Positions 1-9,488 of a DNA stretch of 32,434 nucleotides are shown here, one piece after another (position 1 is the first letter of the stretch; each line of letters opens with the position of its first letter). The notes under the pieces are model-generated. The model did no database searches. It had not been told where the DNA came from and saw nothing but the letters and a program-made list of their open reading frames with translations. The stretch comes from Butyriboletus loyo (Eukaryota; Basidiomycota; Agaricomycetes; Boletales; Boletaceae), in the NCBI GenBank assembly GCA_038093515.1, contig JBBPSI010000262.1, positions 1 to 32,434 of the forward strand. The letters are read 5' to 3'. Both the position numbers and the translations under genes were made by a program.

Positions 1-225
1 CTGGAATCTCTCAGCTGGAGATCACTGTCAGAAACTATATATTCAAGTATAACTAACTTCACATACCTGGAGCTCACTGTCAGAAACTGGGAGACAAAGA
101 CAGTAAGCTCCAAGCTACATGCGAAGCGCTACAACAACAGTAAATAATGCGCCACAATGTGGCTGACAATATGACTAATGTAACACTCTAGAAATGCGCA
201 GAGTGCGAAATAAGTAAATGCAACA
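1..225 (-). repeat. 3' LTR of the Ty1/copia element (cut by window start)
   Basis: This matches the LTR at 4591-4876 and the solo LTR at 6292-6525 almost base for base. The window opens at LTR base 10, so the terminal TGTTAGCAG is missing; the inner end is ...GCAACA. The full LTR would be 234 bp, which is exactly 52 bp shorter than the 5' LTR because it lacks one copy of an internal repeat. It is the downstream LTR because it lies beside the polypurine tract and the RNase H end of pol. Confidence 0.93.
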
Positions 226-234
226 CTTCCCCCT
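226..234 (-). promoter_or_regulatory. Polypurine tract of the copia element
   Basis: On the minus strand the bases directly before the 3' LTR read AGGGGGAAG. This is the usual plus-strand DNA primer of LTR retrotransposons, and its position touching the LTR fixes both LTR edge and element orientation. Confidence 0.8.
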
Positions 235-261
235 GATTGAGCATCTCTGCACAATCTGAAT

Positions 262-1001
262 CTAACTTCCCCCGAATGGGGCAAGTCCAATGAGTTCGCA
301 GAACTGCTGCACTTTAGCACGAGGCAGCGCTTTGGTGAGCAGATCAGCAGGCATACTAGCAGTTGGCACAAAATGAGGCGAAATGACACCTGTATCAACC
401 ACATCTCGCAACCAATACCACCTGAGGTCAAGCTGCTTCATCCGACCATGATGCTCGGGGTGTTTGGCAACCTGGATCGCTGACTGGTTGTCCATGTGCA
501 GGGTGGATGCACCAGGGAGCTCAAAACCGAGTTCCTGGAGCATTTTGCGCATCCAGACAATCTCCTTGCCAGCTTCGCATGCAGCGATGTACTCAGCCTC
601 AGTTGTCGACAAAGCAACAATGGGCTGTCGCTTGGACATCCAGGAGACGACACCAGTGCCAATCTTGACAACATATGCGCCAGTGGAGCGACCAGAGTCC
701 TTGCAATCGCCATGACTGGCATCAGAGAAGGTGGTGAATAGCTCGGAAGTGGATGAATCAGGGGAATAGGTGATGGCGTAGTTCATAGTCCCCTTGATAT
801 AGCGAAAGAGGTGTTTGATGGCATTCCAATGCACAACTCCTGGATCTGAGGTGAAGGAGGCAAGCTGCCCGACCGAGAATGCGATGTCTGCGCGAGTTGT
901 GCACGAGAGATACTGCAAGGAGCCAATCGCACCTCCATAGTCGACAGAACGCATGAAAGCGCGCTCTTCCGATGTCCTGGGGCTCTGTTCGCGCGAAAGA
1001 C
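262..1001 (-). pseudogene. Copia pol, RNase H part (frame-shifted from RT)
   Basis: This is the C-terminal part of the copia polyprotein: the end of the RT thumb and the RNase H domain, which degrades template RNA during reverse transcription. Visible are the connection segment (YLSCTTRADIAFSVGQLA) and RNase H acidic residues in FSDASH, STTEAEY and HMDNQSA, followed by the usual MPADLLTKAL end. The reading frame differs from that of the RT. Two breaks lie upstream: a 14-bp duplication at 1074-1101 and a one-base slip between about 991 and 1003. The domain itself is open and well conserved, so the damage looks recent. Family assignment is very secure; function in this copy is not expected. Confidence 0.9.
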
Positions 1002-3172
1002 ACAGTCCTGGCTCCATGGCGTCGAGACATGCTTGCATTCGGCCATATTGAAGCGAGAGAGGACATCGACGCAATATTGTCGTTGGGATATTGTCGTTGG
1101 GAGATGGTGAGGGATCGCTTGGAGCGGTCGCGGTCGATTTTGATGCCCAGGATCTCTGTGGTCGGTCCGAGATCGCGCAACTTGAAGTGTTTGCGCAGAT
1201 CCTCGATGGACTGCTTGATGGCATCAAGGGACTTGGATGCGAAGGTCATATCGTCCACAAAGACAGGCAACATGATCTGGACATCACCTCGGACGAAGAC
1301 ATACACAGCTGCATCGGAATAGGTCTGGGTGAAGCCCAATGACTCGAGAGTGGTGCGCATCTTGCGATTCCAGCGATTTCCACCTTGCTTCGTCCCATAG
1401 AGCGATTTCTGGAGCAAACAAACGGTTTCCTTGGTGTTGCCCTCTCCGAATCCCTCTGGCTGCTCCATATAGACATCGCAGTCCATTTTACCATTGAGAT
1501 AGGCATTGGAGATGTCGACAGACCAGAGATGCAGGTCGTGGATCGCTGCAAGCGCAAGGATAATGCGAAGAGTGGGTAGGCGCACTGTAGGAGCGAAGAC
1601 CTCGAGGTATTCATATCCCGGACGCTGGGAGAAGCCTTGGGCGACCAATCGGCCCTTAAAGCGCTCAAAGGAGCCATCAGCGCGATATTTCTTGGTGAAA
1701 ATCCACTTGGACCCAATAACTGGGCGATCGGTAGGCCTGGGGACGAGTTTCCATGTTCCATTCGCCTTGTGGGCAGCCAGTTCGTCGAGCGCAGCCTGTT
1801 TCCATTCATCAGCTTCGTCTCCTCGCAATGCCTCCCTGTAGGACCTTGGATGGGCTGTATTTGCACTGAAACACTGCGCCATATCAGCCTCTTCCTCGTC
1901 TGAATCAGAGGAGTCAGTGGACAGCTGAGCAGGGCTCAGTTTCCACCATTCGCGAGGTGGCTGACGTGTTCTGCGAGGCAAACGCGCACCAATCCCAATT
2001 GGACTCGGTGTGGGCTCTGGGACAGCGCCAGGTGGTGGTCTCTCTGGTAAAGGTGCAGGTGGTGGCGTCTCTGGTAAAGGAGCTGGTGGTGCAACAGGTG
2101 TCCTGGGTTCGTCATCCTGTTCCTCTGGTGGATCAGGTGCCCCCCCAGGATGTAGAATCCCAGGGGTTGTGGAATCGTCATCCTCGTCGTCTCCAGTGGT
2201 CACAGGTGGCTCATATAGAGTCGCAATGGGAATGGGAAGGGTGGAGGGTGGTTGTTGGACAGTTGACTGGCCAGTTGTGCTTCGTTCATCGAAATCAGCG
2301 CGTTCTGAGATGAGAGTGCGCTTTGTGGTTGGGTTGTAGAACTTCCAACCCTTGTAGCCATCTGGATACCCAATGAATACACACTTCTCGTAGTGCGGTC
2401 GCAGGGCATCGCGCTTGTCCTTCTGGATGTGGACATAAGAAGTGCAACCCCAGACACGAAGGTGAGATACATCTGGCTTTCGTCCATGCCAGAGTTCGTA
2501 CGGAGTGGAGTTATCGAGTGCTGCAGTGGGGCATCTGTTCCACACATGGACGAGCGCAGCTAGTGCTTCGCCCCAGAAGGCCATCGCGAGGCCAGATTCC
2601 TTCAACATGGCTGTGATGCGCTCAGAAAGGACCCGATTGGCGCGTTCTGCGACACCATTCTGCTGCGGACGCGCTCGGACAGTGTGCTGGCGTTCGATAC
2701 CGCATTCCTGGGTGAATTTGAGCATGGCATTGCTCATATACTCGCCTCCCTTGTCATCTCGCAGCGTTTTGATGCGACGCTCTGTCTGGTTCTCTGCAAA
2801 CGCCCTGAATTGCTTAAATGCGTCGAAAACATCGGATTTAGCACGAATGGGCAGGACAAATCGATATCTGGAGTAGTCGTCGATGAAGGTCACCCAATAG
2901 CGGTAGCCAGAGAACGTGGGGTAGGGAATGGCGTGTACATCCGAGTGGACGAGCTCAAGGGGTCGAGATGCGCGAGATTGGGAGCTGGGGAATGGATTTG
3001 CGTGCATTTTGCCAGCGAGGCATGGCTCACAAATTGGATCAGGTGCCGACTTGCTGTCCAGCTTCATCCCAGTCACCAAATCGCGCTCCATCAGCGACTT
3101 GATGTCTGCCGAGTTGTGGTGCGCAAAGCGACGATGCCAGAGCGATAAGTCGAGCGGAACAGTTGTTGCAGC
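1002..3172 (-). pseudogene. Copia pol, integrase and reverse transcriptase part
   Basis: It continues in the same frame as gag-protease, separated only by a TGA at 3173-3175. In order it holds the GAG-pre-integrase motif (LWHRRFAHHN), the integrase core with the D, D and E residues (ELVHSDVHA, LRDDKGGEY, QQNGVAERAN), a proline-rich linker, and RT from GTWKLVPR to the catalytic FVDDM. The long stretch after the stop has no further stop until the 14-bp duplication at 1074-1101, after which the frame is lost. The gene would insert element cDNA into the host genome and copy element RNA inside virus-like particles. It lies between gag-protease and RNase H in the standard Ty1/copia order (IN before RT). 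Confidence 0.93.
1074..1101. repeat. 14-bp tandem microduplication inside RT
   Basis: ATATTGTCGTTGGG occurs twice without a gap. Fourteen is not a multiple of three, so the duplication shifts the RT frame. Removing one copy would carry the RT frame into the frame that encodes the following MAECKHVSTPW motif, typical of copia RT, so this is a late inactivating event. Confidence 0.9.
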
Positions 3173-4459
3173 TCATGCATACTCAGTCATAGACTCTGTT
3201 GTACCATCCAAAAATGCGGCATTGTTGCTGTTAATGGTGGCGACGAATAGTGGTGGTCCAGATGCGCGAGAGAATGTCAAATGTGTTGCATTGATATGGA
3301 CAACGAAGGAGGAGTGACGAGTGAGATATAAAACAGCCAGGAGGTTGTTCCTCAGCTGAGGGACATGTAGGACATTGGAGAACTCGACCGCTCTGCACCT
3401 CTTTCCGTCTATCACTGGATGGAACACCACTGACCCCACTCCGGCTGAATAGATGATGGTGTTGTCTGCGAGTTTGATTGGGACGCGTTTCGGCGCATAG
3501 TTGCGCAGCCAATGACGATGTGGTGTCATATGAGAAGTGGCCCCCGAGTCTGCATTCCAATCGTGGTCAGCATCGAGTTGGAGCGGCGAAAATGGATCAG
3601 AGTGATCCGTAGTGCGCAAACTTGCATTTCCAGCCCGCTCGACGACCTCCTGAGTTCCTGAGGCAACCGAAGCAGACTGTTCACCCTTCCTGTCCTTGTG
3701 GTGGTTCGTCTTGTAATACTTTTTCACTCGTTGAAGCGAATAGCACTTGCATTGGCAATGTCCTGACTTGTCACAGAACGAGCATGGTGTATTTCGTTGG
3801 CAAGCGCAGGTGGATGATGATGTGGCGAGTGCGGAGTCGATGGGAGCTGCAGGGGCATCTGAGCGAGGGCGACGATTGATTTCCTCCGTGTGGAATGCAG
3901 CCTTGACCTTGTCTTTGTCGAGGTCAGTGAGGAGTGCCAAAGACGACACAAAATGGCTGTAATCGGGCCCAAGTGCCCAAATCATCGCCATGCAGGTCAG
4001 CTCAGCATCGAGAGTCTTCATGTCGAAGCTTGACCCGCGCAGATCCTGGATTCGGAGCATAGACTCCTCGACTCGCGCTGCAAGCCCAGGCAGGGACTCC
4101 TCAGCGCGTTTCCGGATGCTGAAGAACTCGTCGTAGGCCACAAATCTGCTGCTGGCCTTCTGCTGGAGAAACACCTTCTTCAGCGCTGCCCAGGCTGCAG
4201 TGGGGTCGTCCTGGTCCGCTCGGATGTGTACTCGTTGGTCTGGCGCAATATTCAGCATAAGCTCCCCAGCTGCCCTGTCCTGTTTGATGTCCCAGGCTGT
4301 CTGGTCTGCTCCAGAAGTCGAAGGGCGAACCTCTTTTCCGTCTACGAGTCTCCAGAGTCCCTTGGAGCGGAACAGTGCCTTCATCTCCTCGCTCCAGGTG
4401 ACATAGTTGGGGCCTGTGAGGTGTTGAATGCGATGGGAGTGTTGTTGGTGGTCAGACAT
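3173..4459 (-). CDS. Copia Gag and protease
   Basis: A 428-residue product. The N-terminal half is a copia-type Gag (TGPNYVTWSEEMKALF near residues 15-30, the UBN2/gag-polypeptide type) that forms the virus-like particle. Then comes one CCHC zinc knuckle in a Cys-rich stretch (C-SF-C-DKSG-H-CQCK-C, about residue 225) for RNA binding. The aspartic protease follows with DSGATSHM near residue 305. The ATG lies 131 bases inside the 5' LTR, which is normal spacing. The ORF stops at a TGA just before the GAG-pre-integrase motif. That is not the usual gag/pol border, and pol continues in the same frame, so the stop is more likely a mutation (possibly CGA to TGA) than a programmed site. Confidence 0.92.
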   Translation of the reverse strand: MSDHQQHSHRIQHLTGPNYVTWSEEMKALFRSKGLWRLVDGKEVRPSTSGADQTAWDIKQDRAAGELMLNIAPDQRVHIRADQDDPTAAWAALKKVFLQQKASSRFVAYDEFFSIRKRAEESLPGLAARVEESMLRIQDLRGSSFDMKTLDAELTCMAMIWALGPDYSHFVSSLALLTDLDKDKVKAAFHTEEINRRPRSDAPAAPIDSALATSSSTCACQRNTPCSFCDKSGHCQCKCYSLQRVKKYYKTNHHKDRKGEQSASVASGTQEVVERAGNASLRTTDHSDPFSPLQLDADHDWNADSGATSHMTPHRHWLRNYAPKRVPIKLADNTIIYSAGVGSVVFHPVIDGKRCRAVEFSNVLHVPQLRNNLLAVLYLTRHSSFVVHINATHLTFSRASGPPLFVATINSNNAAFLDGTTESMTEYA

Positions 4460-4573
4460 GGTTTTCGGATGGAATGTGGGTGGATGGCAGCGACAAGGTG
4501 TGGTTTCGATGCACCGAGGCGGACTTTGAAGTATTTTCGGCGATGTAGTGCGAACAATTGTGATGCGACTAGA

Positions 4574-4590
4574 GCGCAGGGCTCATAACC
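4574..4590 (-). promoter_or_regulatory. Primer binding site, half initiator tRNA-Met
   Basis: The 17 plus-strand bases touching the 5' LTR, GCGCAGGGCTCATAACC, read like the anticodon arm of initiator tRNA-Met as I remember the yeast sequence, ending just after the CAT anticodon. Pairing to the middle rather than the 3' end of a tRNA is the copia-type mode of priming by a cleaved half tRNA. It is a primer site, not a tRNA gene: no other tRNA arms are present. Confidence 0.75.
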
Positions 4591-4876
4591 TGTTAGCAGC
4601 TGGAATCTCTCAGCTGGAGCTCACTGTCAGAAACTGTACATTCAAGTAAATCTAACTTCACATACCTGGAGCTCACTGTCAGAAACTGTACATTCAAGTA
4701 AATCTAACTTCACATACCTGGAGCTCACTGTCAGAAACTGGGAGACAAAGACAGTGAGCTCCGAGCTACATGCGAAGCGCTACAACAACAGTAAATAATG
4801 CGCCACAATGTGGCTGACAGCATGACTAAGGTAACACTCTAGAAATGTGCAGAGTGCGAAATAAGTAAATGTAACA
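4591..4876 (-). repeat. 5' LTR of the Ty1/copia element
   Basis: It begins TGTTAGCAGC and ends GTAACA in plus-strand reading, so it has TG..CA ends, and is 286 bp long. It carries a tandem 52-bp unit that the 3' LTR has only once, plus a few base differences, so the two LTRs have diverged since insertion. The right flank is TGATT; the matching left target copy lies outside the window. Confidence 0.93.
4616..4739. repeat. 52-bp tandem repeat in the LTR (2 units plus 20 bp)
   Basis: Units at 4616-4667 and 4668-4719 are identical, followed by a 20-bp partial unit. Each starts GGAGCTCACTGTCAGAAACT. The LTRs at 1-225 and 6292-6525 have one unit plus the partial one, so unit number varies between copies as in a small minisatellite. 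Confidence 0.9.
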
Positions 4877-4879
4877 TGA

Positions 4880-5483
4880 TTTGCCCAATCACACACCTGC
4901 CGTCGACAATTATTTGCAGAGTATCTCTGTAATAGATTGCCAGAAGGTTGGTGTTTCCTACAGCAATGTCACAGCAACTCAAAGATATTATAGCATTGCA
5001 CTTCACTGCACTGTGGTGCTGCGATCGCCACAATGGTAGCACCTTTGATCTTTCCAGATTCTTTCATGGTAAGCTATGCATTGCTGACGACTTTTATGAT
5101 AACGGCCCCAAATCCAACTCAAAACCGACCAACTTGAAGTGCAAGCGAAATCAAATGCGCTCATTGGACGACGGCAGGAACTCTTCAATTGCCTTAGTGA
5201 CTGGCGTGAACATGCTCACAAAGAAGACCCATTCTTTCCTCACACCTGGCTCATTGATGATGACAACATTGAACTCATCAGTAAAACACACCCAACCAAA
5301 CTCCAGTCCCTACAAGATCTTGTTGACCTTCTCGGAGAGACAGAAGACTGGGCAAGTGACTATGGGATCAAGATATTCGAGATCATCACACAATTCGAAC
5401 AAAATCTCAAGCTTCAAGCCACTTCAAGTCAGTTACATGCAACTCGCCGATCCGAGTTGAACAATCCACGGCAAGTGAAGTGA
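4880..5483 (+). pseudogene. RecQ-like helicase, C-terminal fragment
   Basis: The clearest part is about 5139-5450. It resembles an HRDC domain, the helical nucleic-acid binding module at the C-terminus of RecQ helicases: a helix with LSDWREHAH, then DDDNIELISKTHP, then LQSLQDLVDLL, ending YGIKIFEIITQ. Upstream, in another frame, are DNYLQ..IDCQK and CCDRHNGSTFDLSRF, which resemble the Cys-rich zinc region of helicase-like genes in mushroom genomes. The frames do not join; a GTAAGC at 5070 could be an intron donor, but no convincing acceptor was found. The motor domain is absent and would lie to the left, beyond the copia element. It converges tail to tail with the DUF6589 gene. Family assignment is from memory of motifs only. 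Confidence 0.4.
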
Positions 5484-6291
5484 GCGAAGGGGATTACATT
5501 TGTTAGCATTCAGACACCAGACACATTTTCTACTTCTATGTAAACTTTGCAACCTTCATGAATTCTATACTGTGTGATTAAAAGTTTCATTGGACTCGTC
5601 AGAGAAGTTGAAGTTTGTGGGTGGTATCTCATCTTCTTCAACACGAAACTCTTTGCCTGCCAATATTCCCTTCACCTTGCTATTGAATGTTGCTAGTGTA
5701 GATGACTTTAGTTTCTGTGCTCCGACTGCCAATGTATTGATGACCGGTCTAACCGAGTAGTTTTCGGGCCTATCTGACTTGAAGACATGCAGTTCTAATT
5801 CTCTGACCTTGTATGTGATCTTGTCGACTGAGGCTGACATGTCTGGACTGACGTGTGTGATTCCATGATAGGCCATTTTGAGAGCATGAACGACTTGCTT
5901 GTGAATGTTCTGTAAGAGATCAATGGATGCTGAGATATCGCCTAAGTGGTCCCATGATGCATAGACTCCCTTGGCTGCAAAGAATGTCTATTTATTAAGA
6001 ATGTAGCCTGTCAGCAGTTCATAATCATCTATGAAACCTACCTTGAGAAATTTGATAAGATGCTCAATGTTCAGATCAGTTGGCATCCAATGACCTTCAA
6101 GACCAGTCATGTTGACAAGCTTATTATCTCGCATGATCTCTCTATTTTCTATCATTTGGATGAGGGTCCACAAGCATATATTCTGACTTACCTGTACCTT
6201 GGAGTCCATATGTTTTTCATATTATAGATCCAGTGTAAGATTTCACTTGAGTAGTTGTTTGAACCTGTGCCACGGAAAATCATTGCAAGGC

Positions 6292-6525
6292 TGTTAGCAG
6301 CTGGAATCTCTCAGCTGGAGCTCACTGTCAGAAACTATATATTCAAGTAGAACTAACTTCACATACCTGGAGCTCACTGTCAGAAACTGGGAGACAAAGA
6401 CAGTGAGCTCCGAGCTACATGCGAAGCGCTACAACAACAGTAAATAATGCGCCACAATGTGGCTGACAGTATGACTAATGTAACACTCTAGAAATGCGCA
6501 GAGTGCGAAATAAGTAAATGTAACA
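6292..6525 (-). mobile_element. Solo LTR of the copia family
   Basis: A 234-bp LTR with TG..CA ends, nearly identical to the element at 1-4876 and in the same orientation. It is flanked by a perfect 5-bp target duplication, AAGGC at 6287-6291 and 6526-6530. No internal sequence remains, so it is the product of LTR-LTR recombination. It lies in the DUF6589 coding region between ILESL and AMIFRG; the frame closes when it and one AAGGC are left out. Confidence 0.95.
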
Positions 6526-7949
6526 AAGGCTTTCAAGAATATCTTCAATGTGCCCAAAATCTCCATTGGGAATGGCCCTAGTGAGTTCGAGGACATAGAG
6601 TAGGTCACGAGTCAGGAGACGGAGGTTGTGATATGCTGGATCATCAGTATCACAGTAAGCTTGCTGATCGGGTTTGCTCAAGTTTGTCCTGGCTCTCTTT
6701 TGCTTTTGCTTTGGTTTCTGACATGGTGCTGAGGCATGATTCTCAATGATCTTGTCGGCAATTTGAAGCAGCTCGTCTGCAGAAGGACTTGATGAAGCGA
6801 AAGCAGCAAGTGATGGATGGCCACACTCAACTCTCCATGCATTGAGAATGATCCCATGGAGGATCTGAAAGAGTGTTGATATTAATGTGTGATAATCGGG
6901 GTGCTCACAGCCAAGTCGTGTCCGATCGAGAACTGAGAAAAAATATGAAAGGCTTCCAACTTGATGAACCGATCCCCGGTGAACATGTAGCAGCACCCAT
7001 ATGAGGTTCATGCAGAGGTGAAATAAACCAAAACCAAGTTGCAGGAATTGCAGCTGTGTAAATGGATTCACATCCTTTGTTCGCAAAGCTTGTGCTGCCC
7101 GAATACATGCATTTGTTGACTGATTGTTGATGCTTGGGACTGCTTGATCAACTAGTTGATCATGAGTCATCTTGAGTTGATTGATGTAGATGTCATTGAT
7201 GACCGCAATATTTCCAGAAATTGAGCTCTCATCTATTGTTGAAGCATGCAGTGGATACTGTCTGGTACAGTGTCCTTTAAGCATTTTTCTGTGTTCTGTG
7301 TGACTGAGACAGGGGTCATCTGGACGTTGGAATCCCTCAAACAGTTTGGAATATTTGAGTAAAATGTTGATAACATGTACACGGATCTGATCATGATAAG
7401 ACTTGCGTTTCTGTGAGGATGGTTGAATATCGGCATTGAATACGAGATCTGATGCCTGGTGAGCTTGTGCTAACATTGGTGATAGTTGTAGATCAGCAGG
7501 ATCAGCATTGATTTCATAAAGGATTGCAAAGGTTCCAGACTGAACCTTTGCTGGTGCAGAATCGCGTTGTTCAATGAAGATCGAGGTCTTGATGTTGATA
7601 TTGTCCCAGCAGAGGGTATGAGGATCACGGGAAACCTGGCTAGTGTGCTCAAGGCTTCATGCAGCAAGCTGATGTAGTAAATTTGTGAGCGACGAGAATG
7701 AGATGCATAGTCCGCATCTGTATAAGGCCTCAATGGTCTGACATGAGGCCCTGTTCATCCATAGGAACAATGTGAAGGGTATTGCAAAGTACAAAGCATT
7801 CTGTGATCACTCCTTCGCCAACTGGGTTACAATAACATTGCATACCTTAGAAAAATCAATGGATTGGGAATCTACTAAGTGAATGAACAGGCATACGGTA
7901 ACACATGACTTGATCTTATTGTTTTCCTTTGCATGGTTTGTCAGTGTGG

Positions 7950-8490
7950 TTTAACGATAGCAATGCACGGTCGAATGCCAGTATGAATACAATGCCACAA
8001 GCGGTCCACTACAGTTGCAGGTATACACAAGTACCTGGCAAGTATGAACTAGGAGCTTCAACTTAATCCTCAACTGTTGCCAGCGAATAGACAAGTGGTT
8101 AAAACTAGGGATTCCTAGTCTAACCACGAGCCTTTATATATTGTACAGAGATGCGCACAGACCAAGCTGTGCATGAGATGAACTACTATACATGGCTAGA
8201 CTACAGGGTTGACGGGGATCAGAAAGAAGAGAAGCACAACAGTGATTAACCACACGAGATGCGGCGATCAAAAAGAAAGAGAAGCAAACAGAGATTAAAT
8301 ACATGTGTCATGACGTCATAGAGTCTAGGCTTGGTCTAGGCCATGACATCATATGCTTAGTCAGCAGGGGATCACATGTAAGTTCCCACGATCATGTGCA
8401 CTATGTCACGTGACCTTTGAAAGTGAAAGTTTGATCAAAACGATTAAGTCCAAAGTTCAAAGTGTATGAATAAATGTTATGATTATAACA
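7950..8490 (-). mobile_element. Solo LTR A1 (gypsy family A)
   Basis: A 541-bp LTR, minus orientation, starting TGTTATAATCATAACA. It resembles the 5' LTR at 29079-29591 along its length. Target duplication is CCACA (plus TGTGG) at 7945-7949 and 8491-8495. The 3' terminus has decayed (TTAAA instead of CAACA). It interrupts DUF6589 after QVAT, in frame. It holds an E-box palindrome GTCACGTGAC (8405-8414) and TGACGTCA (8311-8318), both upstream of its TATA box. Confidence 0.93.
8133..8163 (-). promoter_or_regulatory. LTR A1 core promoter module
   Basis: On the minus strand GGTCTGTGC is followed after 14 nt by TATATAAA. The motif also forms half of an inverted repeat, GCACAG..CTGTGC, with a 6-nt centre (8155-8172). 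Confidence 0.65.
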
Positions 8491-9104
8491 TGTGGCGACC
8501 TGTAGGAGATGACCAAGGACTGGGGCATTGCTATCGACAAGTGGACCAAGATAAGCATCAATATCCCACATCAGGAGGCTACCTGGGGTGGTTGTGTTGA
8601 TTGTCCATGTGAGTGCAGTCTTGATAACATCCATCTCCTTTGCAACCTTCTCTGAGACTAGCTCAATTGCATGTGGTTCCATCCAGGAACAAAGGATGAC
8701 ATGGCCTCGTTTATCCTCGAACAAGTGGGCTAGCAGTTTGGACAACTTTCCAGATGGATTGGTGAAGAAGCAGTCTTGATATGTTGTGAATTCAGCCTTG
8801 TTTGACTGCAGGATGTGAAGAATGAAGTCGAGCAGTGATATGCGGCCATCTCAAAGTATTTTCAACACTTTTTGAAGTCGTTTGTCAAGAGTACATCATG
8901 TACTGTCTACCATGTCCTCATCCAAGTCCATAATGTTGATGTTCTGTGTGAGAGAAGTCTTAGAAGATGAAGGAAGTGCGTCAATTGAGTACTATGGCTT
9001 ACAAGAGGACTTATCTAACAAGATAACCAGTTATCCTGCAGGTAGCTATGGACCAGGCTATCTTACTAAGAGAAAAGGTCCAAAAAGGGACATGGCAGTC
9101 ACAT

Positions 9105-9488
9105 TGTCATGAGAAGCCACTCACCCCCCTTGCGCCACAACCAGATGTACCAGTCTGTCTATCGACGGTTTGCCAGCTTGCTCAGCTTGCCTCTTTTAGA
9201 TGGATTGGTCACCAGTCTAGGTATTTATACTGTTAAGACCCATGCACAGACCATGCCTACAATGGGTCATAGGAGTCATAATGAGTTGAACAGAGCCATT
9301 ATGAGTCAAAGGTGAAAGGGGATATGACTCTAGAAAGATCTAGAGTGAAATGGAAGTAGTGTCCAAATAGAGATGAGAATGACTAAGCGAAGCAGCTAAG
9401 TCATATGAAAGACAGGGGTTGGGCCCTGTGGGTGAAACAGTAGTCTGTAGGGAAAGTGAGGAGACAGAAGTGTAGGAAAATTGTAACA
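9105..9488 (-). repeat. LTR-like segment D, probable solo or truncated LTR
   Basis: On the minus strand it begins TGTTACAATTTTCC at 9488, carries a TATA box with the upstream motif shared by other LTRs here, and may end ..CATGACA at 9105. Only one copy is in the window and no target duplication was found, so the left edge is a guess. It lies upstream of, and in the same direction as, the DUF6589 gene, about 170 bp from its probable start; 8932-9104 between them shows no recognisable gene. Confidence 0.5.
9222..9252 (-). promoter_or_regulatory. Core promoter module of LTR-like segment D
   Basis: On the minus strand GGTCTGTGC is followed after exactly 14 nt by TATAAATA. It is the same layout as in LTR families A, B and C, and the main reason to call this segment an LTR. 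Confidence 0.55.

Larger units (their letters stand above)
5565..8931 (-). pseudogene. DUF6589-domain protein, split by two solo LTRs
   Basis: The function of this family is unknown. Hallmarks seen in order are SWMEPHAIELVSEKVAKEMD, QLAKE.SQNALYFA, CWDNINIKTSIFIEQ, LGFGLFHLCMN, LHVHRGSVHQVGSLSYF, MIFRGTGSNNYSSEILHW, MRDNKLVN, MPTDLNIEHLIKFLK and AAKGVYASWDHLGDIS. Coding blocks are 8931-8491, 7944-7897, 7845-6526, 6286-6192, 6141-6042 and 5987-5565. Introns inferred from GT..AG ends and frame are 7846-7896, 6142-6191 and 5988-6041. Leaving out the two LTRs with one target copy each, and the introns, the blocks total 2427 nt, exactly 809 codons, a plausible full length. Four in-frame stops remain (8896, 8851, 7807, 7657), all TGA. 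The start is the first ATG of the open frame and is less certain. The gene is dead in this copy. Confidence 0.88.

Noticed and set aside
3173..3175. Programmed readthrough of the copia TGA
   Set aside because: It lies between protease and pre-integrase rather than at a gag/pol border, has no visible readthrough signal, and fits the general TGA decay seen all over the window.
4574..4590. A tRNA gene
   Set aside because: Only the anticodon arm resembles initiator tRNA-Met; no acceptor, D or T arms are present. The place next to the LTR shows it is a primer binding site.
4948..5460. A 170-codon plus-strand ORF read as one gene
   Set aside because: Only its first part (CCDRHNGSTF) looks conserved; the second half is out of frame with the better HRDC-like stretch starting at 5139. 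It is one frame of a broken gene.
7657..8898. TGA recoding or a variant genetic code, because so many stops are TGA
   Set aside because: The intact element at 29079-32434 and standard start/stop use fit the normal code. In the gag pair one copy has CGA where the other has TGA, so mutation explains it.
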